NCBI RefSeq assembly: GCF_013391415.1
Contig: NZ_JACAXB010000026.1
Coordinates: forward strand, 62,001 to 126,000
Length of the DNA: 64,000 nucleotides
Direction: 5' to 3'
Source: Aquitalea sp. LB_tupeE
Lineage (GTDB): Bacteria; Pseudomonadota; Gammaproteobacteria; Burkholderiales; Chromobacteriaceae
This document shows positions 26,763 through 35,202 of this stretch, in pieces; the first letter of the stretch is position 1, and each line of letters begins with the position of its first letter. The position numbers and the translations under genes were made by a program. The notes below the pieces were generated by a model. The model did no database searches. It had not been told where the DNA came from and saw only the letters and a program-made list of their open reading frames with translations.

Positions 26763-27766
26763 TGCCAGATCAGCCAAGCCCGACCGTGCTGTCTGCGCGC
26801 AGCCTGCAGGCGCTGGACCGGTGCCAGAAGCAGTTTCCGCTCAGTGCCACGCCCTTTGCCGACATGGCCGCCATGTTGGGCGATGGCTGGACGGCCAGCG
26901 AGCTGATGCAGTTGCTGCACGAGGCGCAACAGGCCGGTCTGCTGTCGCGGCTGGGGGCGGTGTTTGCCCCCAATACCGTGGGCAGCAGCACGCTGGCCGC
27001 ACTGGCCGTGCCGCCGGAGCGGCTGGATGCGGTGGCCGCCTTTGTCAGCAGCCATGCCGAGGTCAACCACAACTACCAGCGCGAGCATCACTTCAACCTG
27101 TGGTTCGTGGTAACGGCCAGCGATGCCGCCGCCGTGGCCGAGGTGCTGTCGCGCATTCATCTGGCTACCGCGCTGGTGCCGCTCAATCTGCCCTTGCTGC
27201 GCGAATACCATATCGACCTGGGTTTTGCGCTGGATGGCAGCATGGTAGAGCGTGAACCACAACGTCAGCCAGACCCTATCCACCCGGACTGGCGGCAGCA
27301 GCGCCTGCTGGCCGCCTTGCGTGATGGCCTGCCGCTGCAATTGCGCCCCTTCCAGTTGCTGGCCAGCCGCTGCGGTCTGACCGAACCGGAGGTGCTACAG
27401 CAGTTGCAGGACTGGCAAACCCGTGGCGTGCTGCGGCGCTTTGGCGCAGTACTGCGCCATGCCGAGCTGGGCTATCGCCACAACGCCATGTGCGTGTGGC
27501 AGATCGACGATGCCGCCAGCCGCGCAGCCATCGCCTGCCAGTTGGCGACAGAACCGGCGGTGACGCTGTGCTACGAACGCCCGGCACGGCCGCCGCATTG
27601 GCCTTATCAGCTGTTTTGCATGATTCACGCCAGTGATGCCGCCAGCCTGCACGCCATGCTGGACGATCTGATCCGGCGTCATGGTTTGCAGACCTTTCCA
27701 CACGCGGTTTTGCCCTCGATACAACGCTACACCCAACGCGGAGCCTGTTATGGCCATCACGCATAG
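26762..27766 (+). CDS. nirDL: Fused NirDL-type siroheme decarboxylase
   Basis: The 334-residue protein consists of two Lrp/AsnC-like halves (about residues 12-160 and 175-325), each with a helix-turn-helix-like region and a ligand-binding domain: HNYQREHHFNLWFVV in the first, and FGAVLRHAELGYRHNAMCVW plus RPPHWPYQLFCMIH in the second. NirD, NirL, NirG and NirH proteins together decarboxylate siroheme to 12,18-didecarboxysiroheme for heme d1. In many Pseudomonas they are four separate genes; here two are joined. Assignment to DL rather than GH rests on gene order after nirF. Confidence 0.88.
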   Translation: MPDQPSPTVLSARSLQALDRCQKQFPLSATPFADMAAMLGDGWTASELMQLLHEAQQAGLLSRLGAVFAPNTVGSSTLAALAVPPERLDAVAAFVSSHAEVNHNYQREHHFNLWFVVTASDAAAVAEVLSRIHLATALVPLNLPLLREYHIDLGFALDGSMVEREPQRQPDPIHPDWRQQRLLAALRDGLPLQLRPFQLLASRCGLTEPEVLQQLQDWQTRGVLRRFGAVLRHAELGYRHNAMCVWQIDDAASRAAIACQLATEPAVTLCYERPARPPHWPYQLFCMIHASDAASLHAMLDDLIRRHGLQTFPHAVLPSIQRYTQRGACYGHHA

Positions 27767-28757
27767 CCGGGCTGCACTCAACCCGCTGGAAACCTGCATC
27801 GTCAACCAGCTGCAAGGCGGCTTTCCGCTCACCAGCCAGCCCTTTGCCCATGCCGCCGCCACCCTCGGTTGCAGCGAGCTGGCCTTGCGGCAAGGGCTGG
27901 ATGGCCTGCTGCAACGTCAGGTGCTCACCCGCTTTGGCCCGCTCTACCAGATAGAACGCATGGGTGGCTGCTTTGTGCTGGCGGCACTGGCTGTGCCACC
28001 GGCGCGCTTTGACGAGGTGGCGGCGGCGGTCAACAGCCTGCCTGCGGTGGCGCACAACTATCAGCGCACGCATAAGTTGAACATGTGGTTTGTGCTGGCG
28101 GCCGCCAGCCAGGCCGGGATTTCCGCCGCCTGCAGCGCCATCGAACTACTCACTGGCCTCACCGTGCATGCCTTTCCCAAGCAGCGCGAATACTTTGTCG
28201 GCATGCGTTTTACCGTGGGTGGCCAGGCGGCGGTAGGGCAGGCCAGTGCCGCGCGGGGCAGTGTGGATGAACCGCTCATGGCACCGGAACTGGACGAAAA
28301 CGACTGGCGGTTGATCCGCGCCACTCAGGCTGGTCTGCCCTTGGTGGAGCAGCCCTACCGCCAGCTGGCCGACAGCCTGCAATTGCCAGAGCAGGAGGTA
28401 TTGACCCGACTGGGCCGCATGCTGGAGCAGGGGGTGATACGCCGCATCGGCGCGGTGCCCAATCACTATGCCATCGGCTACCGCGCCAACGGCATGGCGG
28501 TGTTTGATGTGGCGGATGAGCTGGTAGACCAGCTGGGTCAGCAACTGGGCCGACTCGATTGCGTCAGCCATTGCTATCGCCGTCCACGCCATCTGCCGCA
28601 CTGGCCGTACAACCTGTTTGCCATGGTGCATGGCGACAATCGCCGTGCCGTACGCGAACAGCAGGCCGCGCTATTGCAATTGCTGGGCCCGGCCTGCCGC
28701 CGCCATGCGCTGCTGTTTTCCACCCGCATCCTGAAGAAGTCCGGCCTGCGGGTGTAA
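27750..28757 (+). CDS. nirGH: Fused NirGH-type siroheme decarboxylase
   Basis: The 335-residue protein is a second tandem of Lrp/AsnC-like domains. The first half carries VAHNYQRTHKLNMWFVLAA, and the second carries IRRIGAVPNHYAIGYRANGMAVFDV and RPRHLPHWPYNLFAMVHG, the conserved NirH-type region. With the preceding gene it supplies all four domains needed for siroheme decarboxylation. It overlaps nirDL by 17 bases and is followed by an FNR/Dnr box before nirJ. The internal similarity between the two fusion genes suggests duplication of an ancestral pair. Confidence 0.87.
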   Translation: MAITHSRAALNPLETCIVNQLQGGFPLTSQPFAHAAATLGCSELALRQGLDGLLQRQVLTRFGPLYQIERMGGCFVLAALAVPPARFDEVAAAVNSLPAVAHNYQRTHKLNMWFVLAAASQAGISAACSAIELLTGLTVHAFPKQREYFVGMRFTVGGQAAVGQASAARGSVDEPLMAPELDENDWRLIRATQAGLPLVEQPYRQLADSLQLPEQEVLTRLGRMLEQGVIRRIGAVPNHYAIGYRANGMAVFDVADELVDQLGQQLGRLDCVSHCYRRPRHLPHWPYNLFAMVHGDNRRAVREQQAALLQLLGPACRRHALLFSTRILKKSGLRV

Positions 28758-28773
28758 GCCGGGATTGATCCCG

Positions 28774-28787
28774 TTGATACGGGTCAA
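28774..28787 (+). promoter_or_regulatory. FNR/Dnr box upstream of nirJ
   Basis: TTGATACGGGTCAA is a full TTGAY-N4-RTCAA match, 58 bases before the nirJ ATG. It implies a second promoter inside the nir cluster. Confidence 0.75.
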
Positions 28788-28845
28788 GGAGACGGGCCGG
28801 GGGCGGCCTGCACACTGATGGCCATCACCATTGCCGGAGCCAGCC

Positions 28846-30042
28846 ATGCTGCGCCTGACACCCTATCTGCAAAGCCTGCTGGACCCGGCCGCCGCCCCCG
28901 CCCGCAGCGGCAAACCCGGCGGCCCGGTGGTGATCTGGAACCTGATCCGCCGCTGCAACCTTACCTGCCAGCATTGTTACTCCACCTCGGCCAACAAGGA
29001 TTTCCTGGGTGAACTGAGTACGGCAGAAGCCTGCGCGGTGATGGACGATTTGTACGCCTTTGGCGTGCGGGTGCTGATTCTGTCCGGCGGCGAGCCACTG
29101 CTGCGGCCGGATATTTTCGAGCTGGCCGCCCGCGCCAAGGCCATGGGTTTTTATGTGGGCCTGTCCAGCAACGGCACGCTGATTGACGAGCGCAATATCT
29201 CGGCGCTGGCCGCGGTCGGCTTCGACTATGTCGGCGTCAGCCTGGATGGCATTGGTGCCACCCACGACCGCTTCCGCCGCCTGGCCGGTGGCTACGAACT
29301 GGCCTTGCACGGCATGCGACTGGCGCGCGATGCCGGCCTCAAGGTGGGCCTGCGCTACACCATGACCGAAGATAATGCCGACGACCTGCCCGCACTGCTG
29401 CAATTGCTGGCGGTGGAGGATATAGCCAAGTTCTATTTTTCCCATCTCAACTATGCCGGGCGCGGCAACAAGCACCGGGCCGATGATGCCCGTCAGCCAC
29501 GCACGCGTTGGGCGATGGATTTGCTGATCGAGTCCTGTCTGCAACACATTCGCGCGGGCAAGCCGCGCGATTTTGTCACCGGCAATAACGACGCCGATGC
29601 GGTTTACCTGCTGCACTGGGCTGCGCGGCATTACCCGGCGCAGGCGGCGCAGCTGCGGCAGCGCCTGCTGGCCTGGGGCGGTAACGCCAGCGGGGTGAAC
29701 GTCGCCAATATCGACAATCTGGGCAATGTGCACCCGGACACCATGTGGTGGAAGGTGCAGCTTGGCAATGTGCGCCAGCGGCCGTTTTCCGCCATCTGGC
29801 AGGATGAATCCCATCCCTTGATGGCCGGACTGCGCCAGTCGCCACGGCCGGTGCAAGGGCGCTGCGCTGCCTGTCAGCATCTGGCCATCTGCAATGGCAA
29901 TACCCGGGTACGCGCCTGGGAGCTGACCGGCAATTTCTGGGCAGCAGATCCGGCCTGTTATCTGAGCGATGAAGAAGTGGGCGTGGCCAGCGGCGTGCAT
30001 GCGCTGGCACCGCTGACACCATGGCAGAGGGAGACAGCATGA
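28846..30042 (+). CDS. nirJ: NirJ, radical SAM heme d1 synthase
   Basis: The 398-residue radical SAM enzyme has the cluster motif CNLTCQHC in NLIRRCNLTCQHCYSTSANKDF near residue 35, SGGEPLLRPD near residue 83, and a C-terminal SPASM-like cysteine set (RCAACQHLAICNGN, then ACYLSDEE). NirJ installs the keto groups of heme d1 by removing two propionate side chains. The ATG at 28846 has a GGAG site; a TTG five codons earlier is less likely. Its stop overlaps the nirN start region. Confidence 0.94.
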   Translation: MLRLTPYLQSLLDPAAAPARSGKPGGPVVIWNLIRRCNLTCQHCYSTSANKDFLGELSTAEACAVMDDLYAFGVRVLILSGGEPLLRPDIFELAARAKAMGFYVGLSSNGTLIDERNISALAAVGFDYVGVSLDGIGATHDRFRRLAGGYELALHGMRLARDAGLKVGLRYTMTEDNADDLPALLQLLAVEDIAKFYFSHLNYAGRGNKHRADDARQPRTRWAMDLLIESCLQHIRAGKPRDFVTGNNDADAVYLLHWAARHYPAQAAQLRQRLLAWGGNASGVNVANIDNLGNVHPDTMWWKVQLGNVRQRPFSAIWQDESHPLMAGLRQSPRPVQGRCAACQHLAICNGNTRVRAWELTGNFWAADPACYLSDEEVGVASGVHALAPLTPWQRETA

Positions 30043-31715
30043 TGAAACGCTGGTTAGTCTTGTTCGGCATGGCGCTTAGAGCCGCTAGCAAAAACCCTTC
30101 TGCTACGTTGCGCCTCCTTGCCGTACCCTTGTACTGTCGGCGTCGGCACGCCTTGCCCCAGGGACGCTACGCTATTTTGTTAGCCGCTCTTAGCCTGCCG
30201 CTGCATGCCGCCCCCGCCGCCGACATGGACCCATCCGCTGCCGCGCAGTTATACGGCCAGCATTGCCAAAGCTGCCACGGCGCGGACCGCTTGGGCGGCA
30301 TGGGCCCGGCCTTGCTGCCGGAAAGCCTGGAGCGGCTGAAACCCGCCGAAATCAGCAACACCATCCGCCAGGGGCGCAGCGCCACCCAGATGGCCGGTTT
30401 TGCCGACCGGCTGAGTGATGAGCAGATCCGCCAGCTGACGGCCTATGTACAAAGCAGCCCGACCACGCCGCCGCGCTGGAGTGATGTCGACATGCGCGCC
30501 TCGCACCGCCAGCCGGTGGCACTCTCCAGCCTGCTGGCCAAGCCGCAATACACAGCCAATCCGCTCAACCTGTTTGTGGTGGTGGAGGCGGGCGACCACC
30601 ATGTCACGGTGCTGGATGGCGACCGCTTCCAGCCCATTACCCGTTTTGCCAGCCACTATGCCGTGCATGGCGGCCCCAAGTTTTCGCCTGATGGCCGCTT
30701 TGTCTATTTTTCCAGCCGCGATGGCTGGGTGACCCAGTACGACCTGTACAGCCTGCAAGTGGTGGCGGATATCCGCGTGGGCTTGAACACCCGCAATATC
30801 GCGGTATCAGACGACGGCAACTGGATTCTGGCCGGCAACACCCTGCCGCAAACGCTGGTGCTGCTGGACGCCCACGGCCTGGCCCCGGTGAAAACCATTG
30901 CGGTGCGCGATGCTGCCGGTCGCCCGTCGCGAGTGTCCGCCGTGTACGAAGCCGCGCCGCGTCACAGCTTTGTGGTGGCCCTGAAAGATGTGCCGGAGCT
31001 ATGGGAAATCAGCTACGACCGCCACGCCGCGCCGGTTTACCCCGGCCTGGTGCACGACTACCAGATGGGCGAGGCGCTGGCGCAGCCGGGCTTTCTTTCC
31101 CCGCGCGTGACGCCGCTGTCCATGGTGCTGGACGACTTTTACTTTGACCCGTCTTATCAGCATGTGTTGGGTGCTTCTCGCAGCGGGCAGGCGCAGGTGA
31201 TCAGCCTGGACAGCCGCAGCAAGGTGGCGGACCTGCCGCTGGATGGCATGCCGCATCTGGGTTCCGGTATCAGCTTCGAGCGCGATGGCCATCGCATCAT
31301 GGCTACACCTAATCTCAAGGGTGGCCAGCTCAGTTTCGTTGACATGGATAGCTGGCAGCTGATCAAACAGGTGCAGTTGCCGGGGCCGGGCTTCTTTCTG
31401 CGCAGCCACGAAAACACGCCTTATGCCTGGGCCGATTCCATGATGAGCGCACACAAGGACACGCTGTCCATCATCGACAAGCGCAGCCTCAGCGTGGTGC
31501 GCCAGCTGGTATTGCGGCCGGGCAAGACCACCGCCCACGTGGAATTCACCCGTGATGGCCGTTATGCGCTGGTGTCGGTGATGGAAAACCCGGGCGAGCT
31601 GATTGTGGTGGATGCGCAAACCCTGCGCGAAGTGGCGGCGCTGCCCATGGCCAAACCCATCGGCAAATACAATGTGTTCAACAAGGTCAATCGTTCGGAA
31701 GGGACCAGTCACTGA
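30042..31715 (+). CDS. nirN: NirN, dihydro-heme d1 dehydrogenase with disrupted signal peptide
   Basis: The 557-residue NirS paralogue has a cytochrome c domain (HCQSCHGADRLGGMGPALLPESL near residue 74) and a d1-type propeller (YAVHGGPKFSPDGRFVYFSSRDGW, GKTTAHVEFTRDGRYALVSVMENPGEL). NirN dehydrogenates the last heme d1 intermediate in the periplasm. The N-terminus is odd: MKRWLVLFGMAL, a normal start of a signal peptide, is separated from LLAALSLPLHAAPA, its normal end, by about 34 residues rich in Arg. They are encoded by a repeat element with inverted ends. The frame stays open, but export may be impaired or use an altered signal. Confidence 0.9.
   Translation: MKRWLVLFGMALRAASKNPSATLRLLAVPLYCRRRHALPQGRYAILLAALSLPLHAAPAADMDPSAAAQLYGQHCQSCHGADRLGGMGPALLPESLERLKPAEISNTIRQGRSATQMAGFADRLSDEQIRQLTAYVQSSPTTPPRWSDVDMRASHRQPVALSSLLAKPQYTANPLNLFVVVEAGDHHVTVLDGDRFQPITRFASHYAVHGGPKFSPDGRFVYFSSRDGWVTQYDLYSLQVVADIRVGLNTRNIAVSDDGNWILAGNTLPQTLVLLDAHGLAPVKTIAVRDAAGRPSRVSAVYEAAPRHSFVVALKDVPELWEISYDRHAAPVYPGLVHDYQMGEALAQPGFLSPRVTPLSMVLDDFYFDPSYQHVLGASRSGQAQVISLDSRSKVADLPLDGMPHLGSGISFERDGHRIMATPNLKGGQLSFVDMDSWQLIKQVQLPGPGFFLRSHENTPYAWADSMMSAHKDTLSIIDKRSLSVVRQLVLRPGKTTAHVEFTRDGRYALVSVMENPGELIVVDAQTLREVAALPMAKPIGKYNVFNKVNRSEGTSH
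30075..30193. repeat. Small inverted-repeat element inserted in the nirN signal sequence
   Basis: CTTAGAGCCGCTAGCAAAA (30075-30093) and TTTTGTTAGCCGCTCTTAG (30175-30193) are imperfect inverted copies, 16 of 19 positions pairing, enclosing about 80 bases that also have internal palindromic stretches (CGGCGTCGGCACG). Size and ends are those of a MITE-like or palindromic intergenic repeat, unusual here because it lies inside a coding sequence and is read through in frame. No second copy was noticed in the window. Confidence 0.6.
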
Positions 31716-31768
31716 GGCCCGCAGTCCTTGAAACCACCGAACGCCAGCGCGCATGCGCCATGCTGGTT

Positions 31769-31786
31769 CTACGCCGATTGGCGTAG
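31769..31786. promoter_or_regulatory. Palindrome between nirN and the Dnr-type gene
   Basis: CTACGCC-GATT-GGCGTAG is a perfect 7-bp inverted repeat, 88 bases before the regulator start. Without a T-run it is either a weak nirN terminator or an operator; it does not fit the FNR/Dnr consensus. Confidence 0.4.
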
Positions 31787-31873
31787 TTGCCTGATGCTTT
31801 GTGTGCATGGTGCTGTGGCGAGCGGCGGCTTATAGTCGGCAGCGTTGCTGCACAGCGCGCCTATGGAAAAGTC

Positions 31874-32551
31874 ATGCAAACAGTCGATATTCCCGCTTTC
31901 TTGCGGCATCAGCCCTTGTTCCAGCAACTGTCTCCGGCGCAGATCGAGGCGCTGGTGCCCTTTACCCACGAAGTGCGTGGCAGCAAGGGGCAGGTGATTT
32001 TCCAGAAGGGCGACCCTTGTGACGGCATGTTCCTGGTGGTGTATGGCCGGGTGAAGCTGGCCATTTCCTCCAGTCAGGGCAGCGAAAAAGTAATGGAAAT
32101 CATCCACCCCGGCCAGAGTTTTGCCGAGGCGGTGATGTTTCTGGGCAAGCCTTGCCCGGTGATGGCGCAGTTGCTGGAAGACGGCTTTTTACTGAAAGTG
32201 GAGGCACAGGGCATCAACCAGGCCATCGAAAATGACCCGGCCTTTGCCCGCCGCTTGCTGGCCGGGCTGTCGATGCGCTTGCACGGTCTGGTGCGTGACG
32301 TCGAGCGCTACACCATCGAAACATCGCTGCAGCGGGTGGTGGGTTATCTGTTGCAGAACGCCGACCTCACTGTGCCGATGCCGCTGGTGACGCTGCCGGT
32401 CAACAAGAACCTGATTGCCTCGCGGCTTAACCTGACGCCGGAAACGCTGTCGCGCATGCTGCACCAGTTGAGCGAAGCGGGGCTGATCGAGGTGAATGGC
32501 CGGGAAATCAGCCTGCTGAATGTGGACGGCCTGCGCCAGAGCGCGGACTAG
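31874..32551 (+). CDS. dnr: Dnr-type Crp/FNR-family regulator
   Basis: The 225-residue protein has an N-terminal cyclic-nucleotide-binding-like sensor domain (FQKGDPCDGMFLVVYGRVKLAISS near residue 45), a long dimer helix, and a C-terminal winged helix with VNKNLIASRLNLTPETLSRMLHQLSE. The recognition helix has the E..SR arrangement of FNR-type proteins that bind TTGAT half-sites. The N-terminal cysteine cluster of FNR is missing, which places it with Dnr/NnrR, thought to sense NO via heme. Position at the end of the nir cluster, and matching boxes before norC, nirS, nirJ, the hemerythrin unit and nnrS, support this role. Confidence 0.88.
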   Translation: MQTVDIPAFLRHQPLFQQLSPAQIEALVPFTHEVRGSKGQVIFQKGDPCDGMFLVVYGRVKLAISSSQGSEKVMEIIHPGQSFAEAVMFLGKPCPVMAQLLEDGFLLKVEAQGINQAIENDPAFARRLLAGLSMRLHGLVRDVERYTIETSLQRVVGYLLQNADLTVPMPLVTLPVNKNLIASRLNLTPETLSRMLHQLSEAGLIEVNGREISLLNVDGLRQSAD

Positions 32552-32585
32552 GCGGCACTGTCCTTCTTGCTGCGCTGAACAATGA

Positions 32586-32612
32586 AAAACGCCTGATCAT
32601 GTCAGGCGTTTT
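32586..32612. terminator. Bidirectional terminator between dnr and the TonB receptor gene
   Basis: AAAACGCCTGA and TCAGGCGTTTT form a perfect 11-bp stem with a 5-base loop, giving T-runs on both strands. It sits between the convergent ends of the two genes. Confidence 0.92.
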
Positions 32613-32629
32613 GCTTTGTCAGCCAGGCA

Positions 32630-34786
32630 TTACCACTTGTAGCTGACGGTGGCGCTGATATTGCGCTTTTCACCGTAGTAGCAGGCATAGCTGCTGTAGC
32701 ACGATGCCACGTAGGTCTTGTTGGCCAGGTTGTTGGCGTTGATCTGCAGCGTGCTGCCTTTGAGCGACGGGCTGAACTGGCCCAGTTGCAGCCGCAGGCG
32801 CAGGTCGTACAGCGTGACACCCGGAATGGTCAGGGTGTTGGCGCTATCAGCCCACATCCAGCCGGTATGGCGAATGCCGCCGCCCAGATTGATGCCGCGG
32901 TCAAAGGCGTAGTCCAGCCAGGCAGTGGCCTTGTGCGCCGGGGCCAGATACGGTGTTTTGCCCTGGTTGCTGCCTTCGGTCACTTCCATGTCGGTATAGG
33001 TGTAGCCAGCCAGCAAGGACAGCTGCTTGGTCAACTTGGCATTGGCTTCCAGTTCCACGCCGCGTGAGCGCACCTTGCCGATGGGATCGTATTTGAAAGT
33101 GGTGGCGTTGTACTGGGCGACATTGCTTTGGCGCAAGTCGTAAATGGCCGCCGACAGCTGGATGTCGCTGCTTGGCTGGTAACGGATGCCGACTTCGCTT
33201 TGCTTGCTTTGCATCGGTTTGAGCACATTGCCATTGGTATCGGTGGCATAGGCCTGGCTGGGGTCGAAACCTTCGCTATAGCTCAGGTAGGGGCTCAGGC
33301 CATTGGCGGCCTGGTATACCAGCCCCAGCCGACCGGTGGTTTTGCCACCATCCCAGCTATTGCTGACGCCGGTGCCGGTATTGGTTTCCGATACCTTGGC
33401 CTGATCGTGACGCAGGCCGGCGGTCAGCTTCCAGTTGTCCAGTGCCATCTGGTCCTGCAGGTAGACGCCGGTCTGATCGCGCTTGCGGTCGAAGTATTTG
33501 TAGGACAGCGGGTGGCTGCTGTCGTCATAGACGGTGTTGAAGGGATTGATGGTGGTGCCGGTGTAGGTATAGGAGTTGTCGCCCTTGTTGCGGCTGGTCT
33601 GGTAGTCCAGCCCGGCCAGCACGGTGTGCCTGAGTCCCAGCGCACTGAAGCGGGCTTCCAGGTTGTTGTCGATGATGTGGGCGGTGGAGCGCTCGCTGGA
33701 GCGGGCATAGGTGCGGTTGAGCAGATCGGAGCTGTCCGACACCCAGCCCACATCGGAGTACTGGCTCAGGTCGGTCTTGCTCAGTTGCAGGCGGTATTGC
33801 TGGCGGAAGGTCAGCGCGTCGTTGATGCGGTGTTCCAGCTGATAGCCAAAGTATTGCTGATCGCGGCTCATGCCGTCGCCACTGGAGCCTTCGTTGAAGC
33901 TGGTGGAGATGGTCTTGCCGTTATGCGGTACCACGGTGCCGTAATAGGGCAGGGTGCCGTGGTAGCCGGTGCTGGGGTCTTTCTGCAAATAGGCTTGCAG
34001 CAGCAAATTGGTGCGGTCGCTGATTTTCCAGTTGAGCGAGGGGGCCAGCACATAGCGCTCGGTGCTGGCGCCATTCTGCTGCTGGTCGGCGGCGCTGCCT
34101 TTGGCCACCAGGCGGTAGGACAGATCATCGCGCCCGGCCACGGCACCGCCAAAATCCAGCCCCAGCGATCGTTGCTGATGGTTGCCCACGGTCAGCGACA
34201 ACTCGTGGTAGTCCGATTGCAGCGGGCGTTTGCTGGTGATGGCCACCACACCGCCGGGTGCGGCCTGGCCATAGCTGGCGGATGCCGGCCCGCGTACCAC
34301 ATCCAGCCTTTCCACTACGTAGGGGTCAATCTGTAGGGTGTTGTAGCCGTCCGGGTCGCCAAACAGGCGCAGTCCGTCCAGAAATTCATTGGCGGTGGGG
34401 TGATCGCTAAAGCCACGCAACACGATGTAGTCGTAGCGGGTAGTGGAACCCACCGCACCGGTAAATACCCCAGGGGTGTAATTGAGTGCTTCGCTGATGG
34501 TGCGGGCTTGCTGGTCTTCAATTTGCTGACGGGTGACCACAGACACGGCCTGCGGAATGTCTTGCAACGGTGTATCGGTTTTGCTGGCGCTCTTGCTGCT
34601 GCCCACCTGATAGCCCTGTGTCGGTGCCAGCGCATCATTGGCTTGATCGGCGCTGACTTTCACGGTGTCCAGCGTGGCGCTGTCGGTGGCGGCATAGGCC
34701 TGTTGCACCGCCAGTGCCAGGCTGGCCATGCACACTGCGTGACCCAGAACCTGGCTGGTGGATCGCTGCTTCTTGCTGCTGTTCAT
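32630..34786 (-). CDS. TonB-dependent siderophore receptor
   Basis: The 718-residue outer-membrane receptor has a signal peptide (through VQQAYA), an N-terminal plug (PLQDIPQAVSVVTRQQIEDQQARTISEALNYTPGVF, then DVVRGPASASYGQAAPGGVVAITSKRP), and a 22-strand barrel ending in the typical aromatic residue (ATVSYKW). It closely follows the FhuE/FoxA/FpvA-type ferric-hydroxamate receptor layout, with no N-terminal signalling extension. It diverges from the siderophore biosynthesis operon, with a Fur box between them. It probably imports the ferric form of the locally made hydroxamate. Confidence 0.92.
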   Translation of the reverse strand: MNSSKKQRSTSQVLGHAVCMASLALAVQQAYAATDSATLDTVKVSADQANDALAPTQGYQVGSSKSASKTDTPLQDIPQAVSVVTRQQIEDQQARTISEALNYTPGVFTGAVGSTTRYDYIVLRGFSDHPTANEFLDGLRLFGDPDGYNTLQIDPYVVERLDVVRGPASASYGQAAPGGVVAITSKRPLQSDYHELSLTVGNHQQRSLGLDFGGAVAGRDDLSYRLVAKGSAADQQQNGASTERYVLAPSLNWKISDRTNLLLQAYLQKDPSTGYHGTLPYYGTVVPHNGKTISTSFNEGSSGDGMSRDQQYFGYQLEHRINDALTFRQQYRLQLSKTDLSQYSDVGWVSDSSDLLNRTYARSSERSTAHIIDNNLEARFSALGLRHTVLAGLDYQTSRNKGDNSYTYTGTTINPFNTVYDDSSHPLSYKYFDRKRDQTGVYLQDQMALDNWKLTAGLRHDQAKVSETNTGTGVSNSWDGGKTTGRLGLVYQAANGLSPYLSYSEGFDPSQAYATDTNGNVLKPMQSKQSEVGIRYQPSSDIQLSAAIYDLRQSNVAQYNATTFKYDPIGKVRSRGVELEANAKLTKQLSLLAGYTYTDMEVTEGSNQGKTPYLAPAHKATAWLDYAFDRGINLGGGIRHTGWMWADSANTLTIPGVTLYDLRLRLQLGQFSPSLKGSTLQINANNLANKTYVASCYSSYACYYGEKRNISATVSYKW

Positions 34787-35202
34787 CACTGTTCCCTTGA
34801 TGGATGACGGATATTGCTTCCCGCGCCCGGCCCCCGCCGGTTTGCTGAAGGGGAAGCATTCGACCATGCCTGCGGCGTGTGGCCGTGGCATGGTTGATGC
34901 AATAATGCTATTGATAATTATTATCATTCGCAATAATATTGTGAAAATTCTGATTGCAGGAGTGGCATTCATGACAACTCGCAACATGCAGCACGCTGGC
35001 CGGCAGGCTTCCTGTAAGCCCTTGGCGGGGCGCTAAGCACCCGCCGGGACAGCCTTGTCCGTCCGGTTTGCCCAGACAGTGGCCCACCGGTACCGGACCT
35101 CCCACCCACTGGCTCAGCCAGTACCCGGAGCGATGAAAACATGAAGCAGAATCTTGTCCCGCAAGCCATCTTTCCTGTCTTGACTGTCAGGAGGGCGCTG
35201 TA
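34787..35202. other. Divergent promoter region of the siderophore locus
   Basis: The 416-base gap holds the Fur box and, on the plus strand, a 21-codon frame (34970-35035, starts MTTRNMQHAG, ends KPLAGR) preceded by AGGAG at good spacing; it could be a leader peptide. The rest, from about 35040 to 35190, is GC-rich with no gene seen. An AGGAGGG site precedes the hydroxylase ATG. Confidence 0.5.
34913..34931. promoter_or_regulatory. Fur box between receptor and siderophore operon
   Basis: GATAATTATTATCATTCGC matches most of the 19-base Fur consensus GATAATGATAATCATTATC, in an AT-rich patch between the divergent receptor and biosynthesis genes. It would repress both when iron is sufficient. 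Confidence 0.8.
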
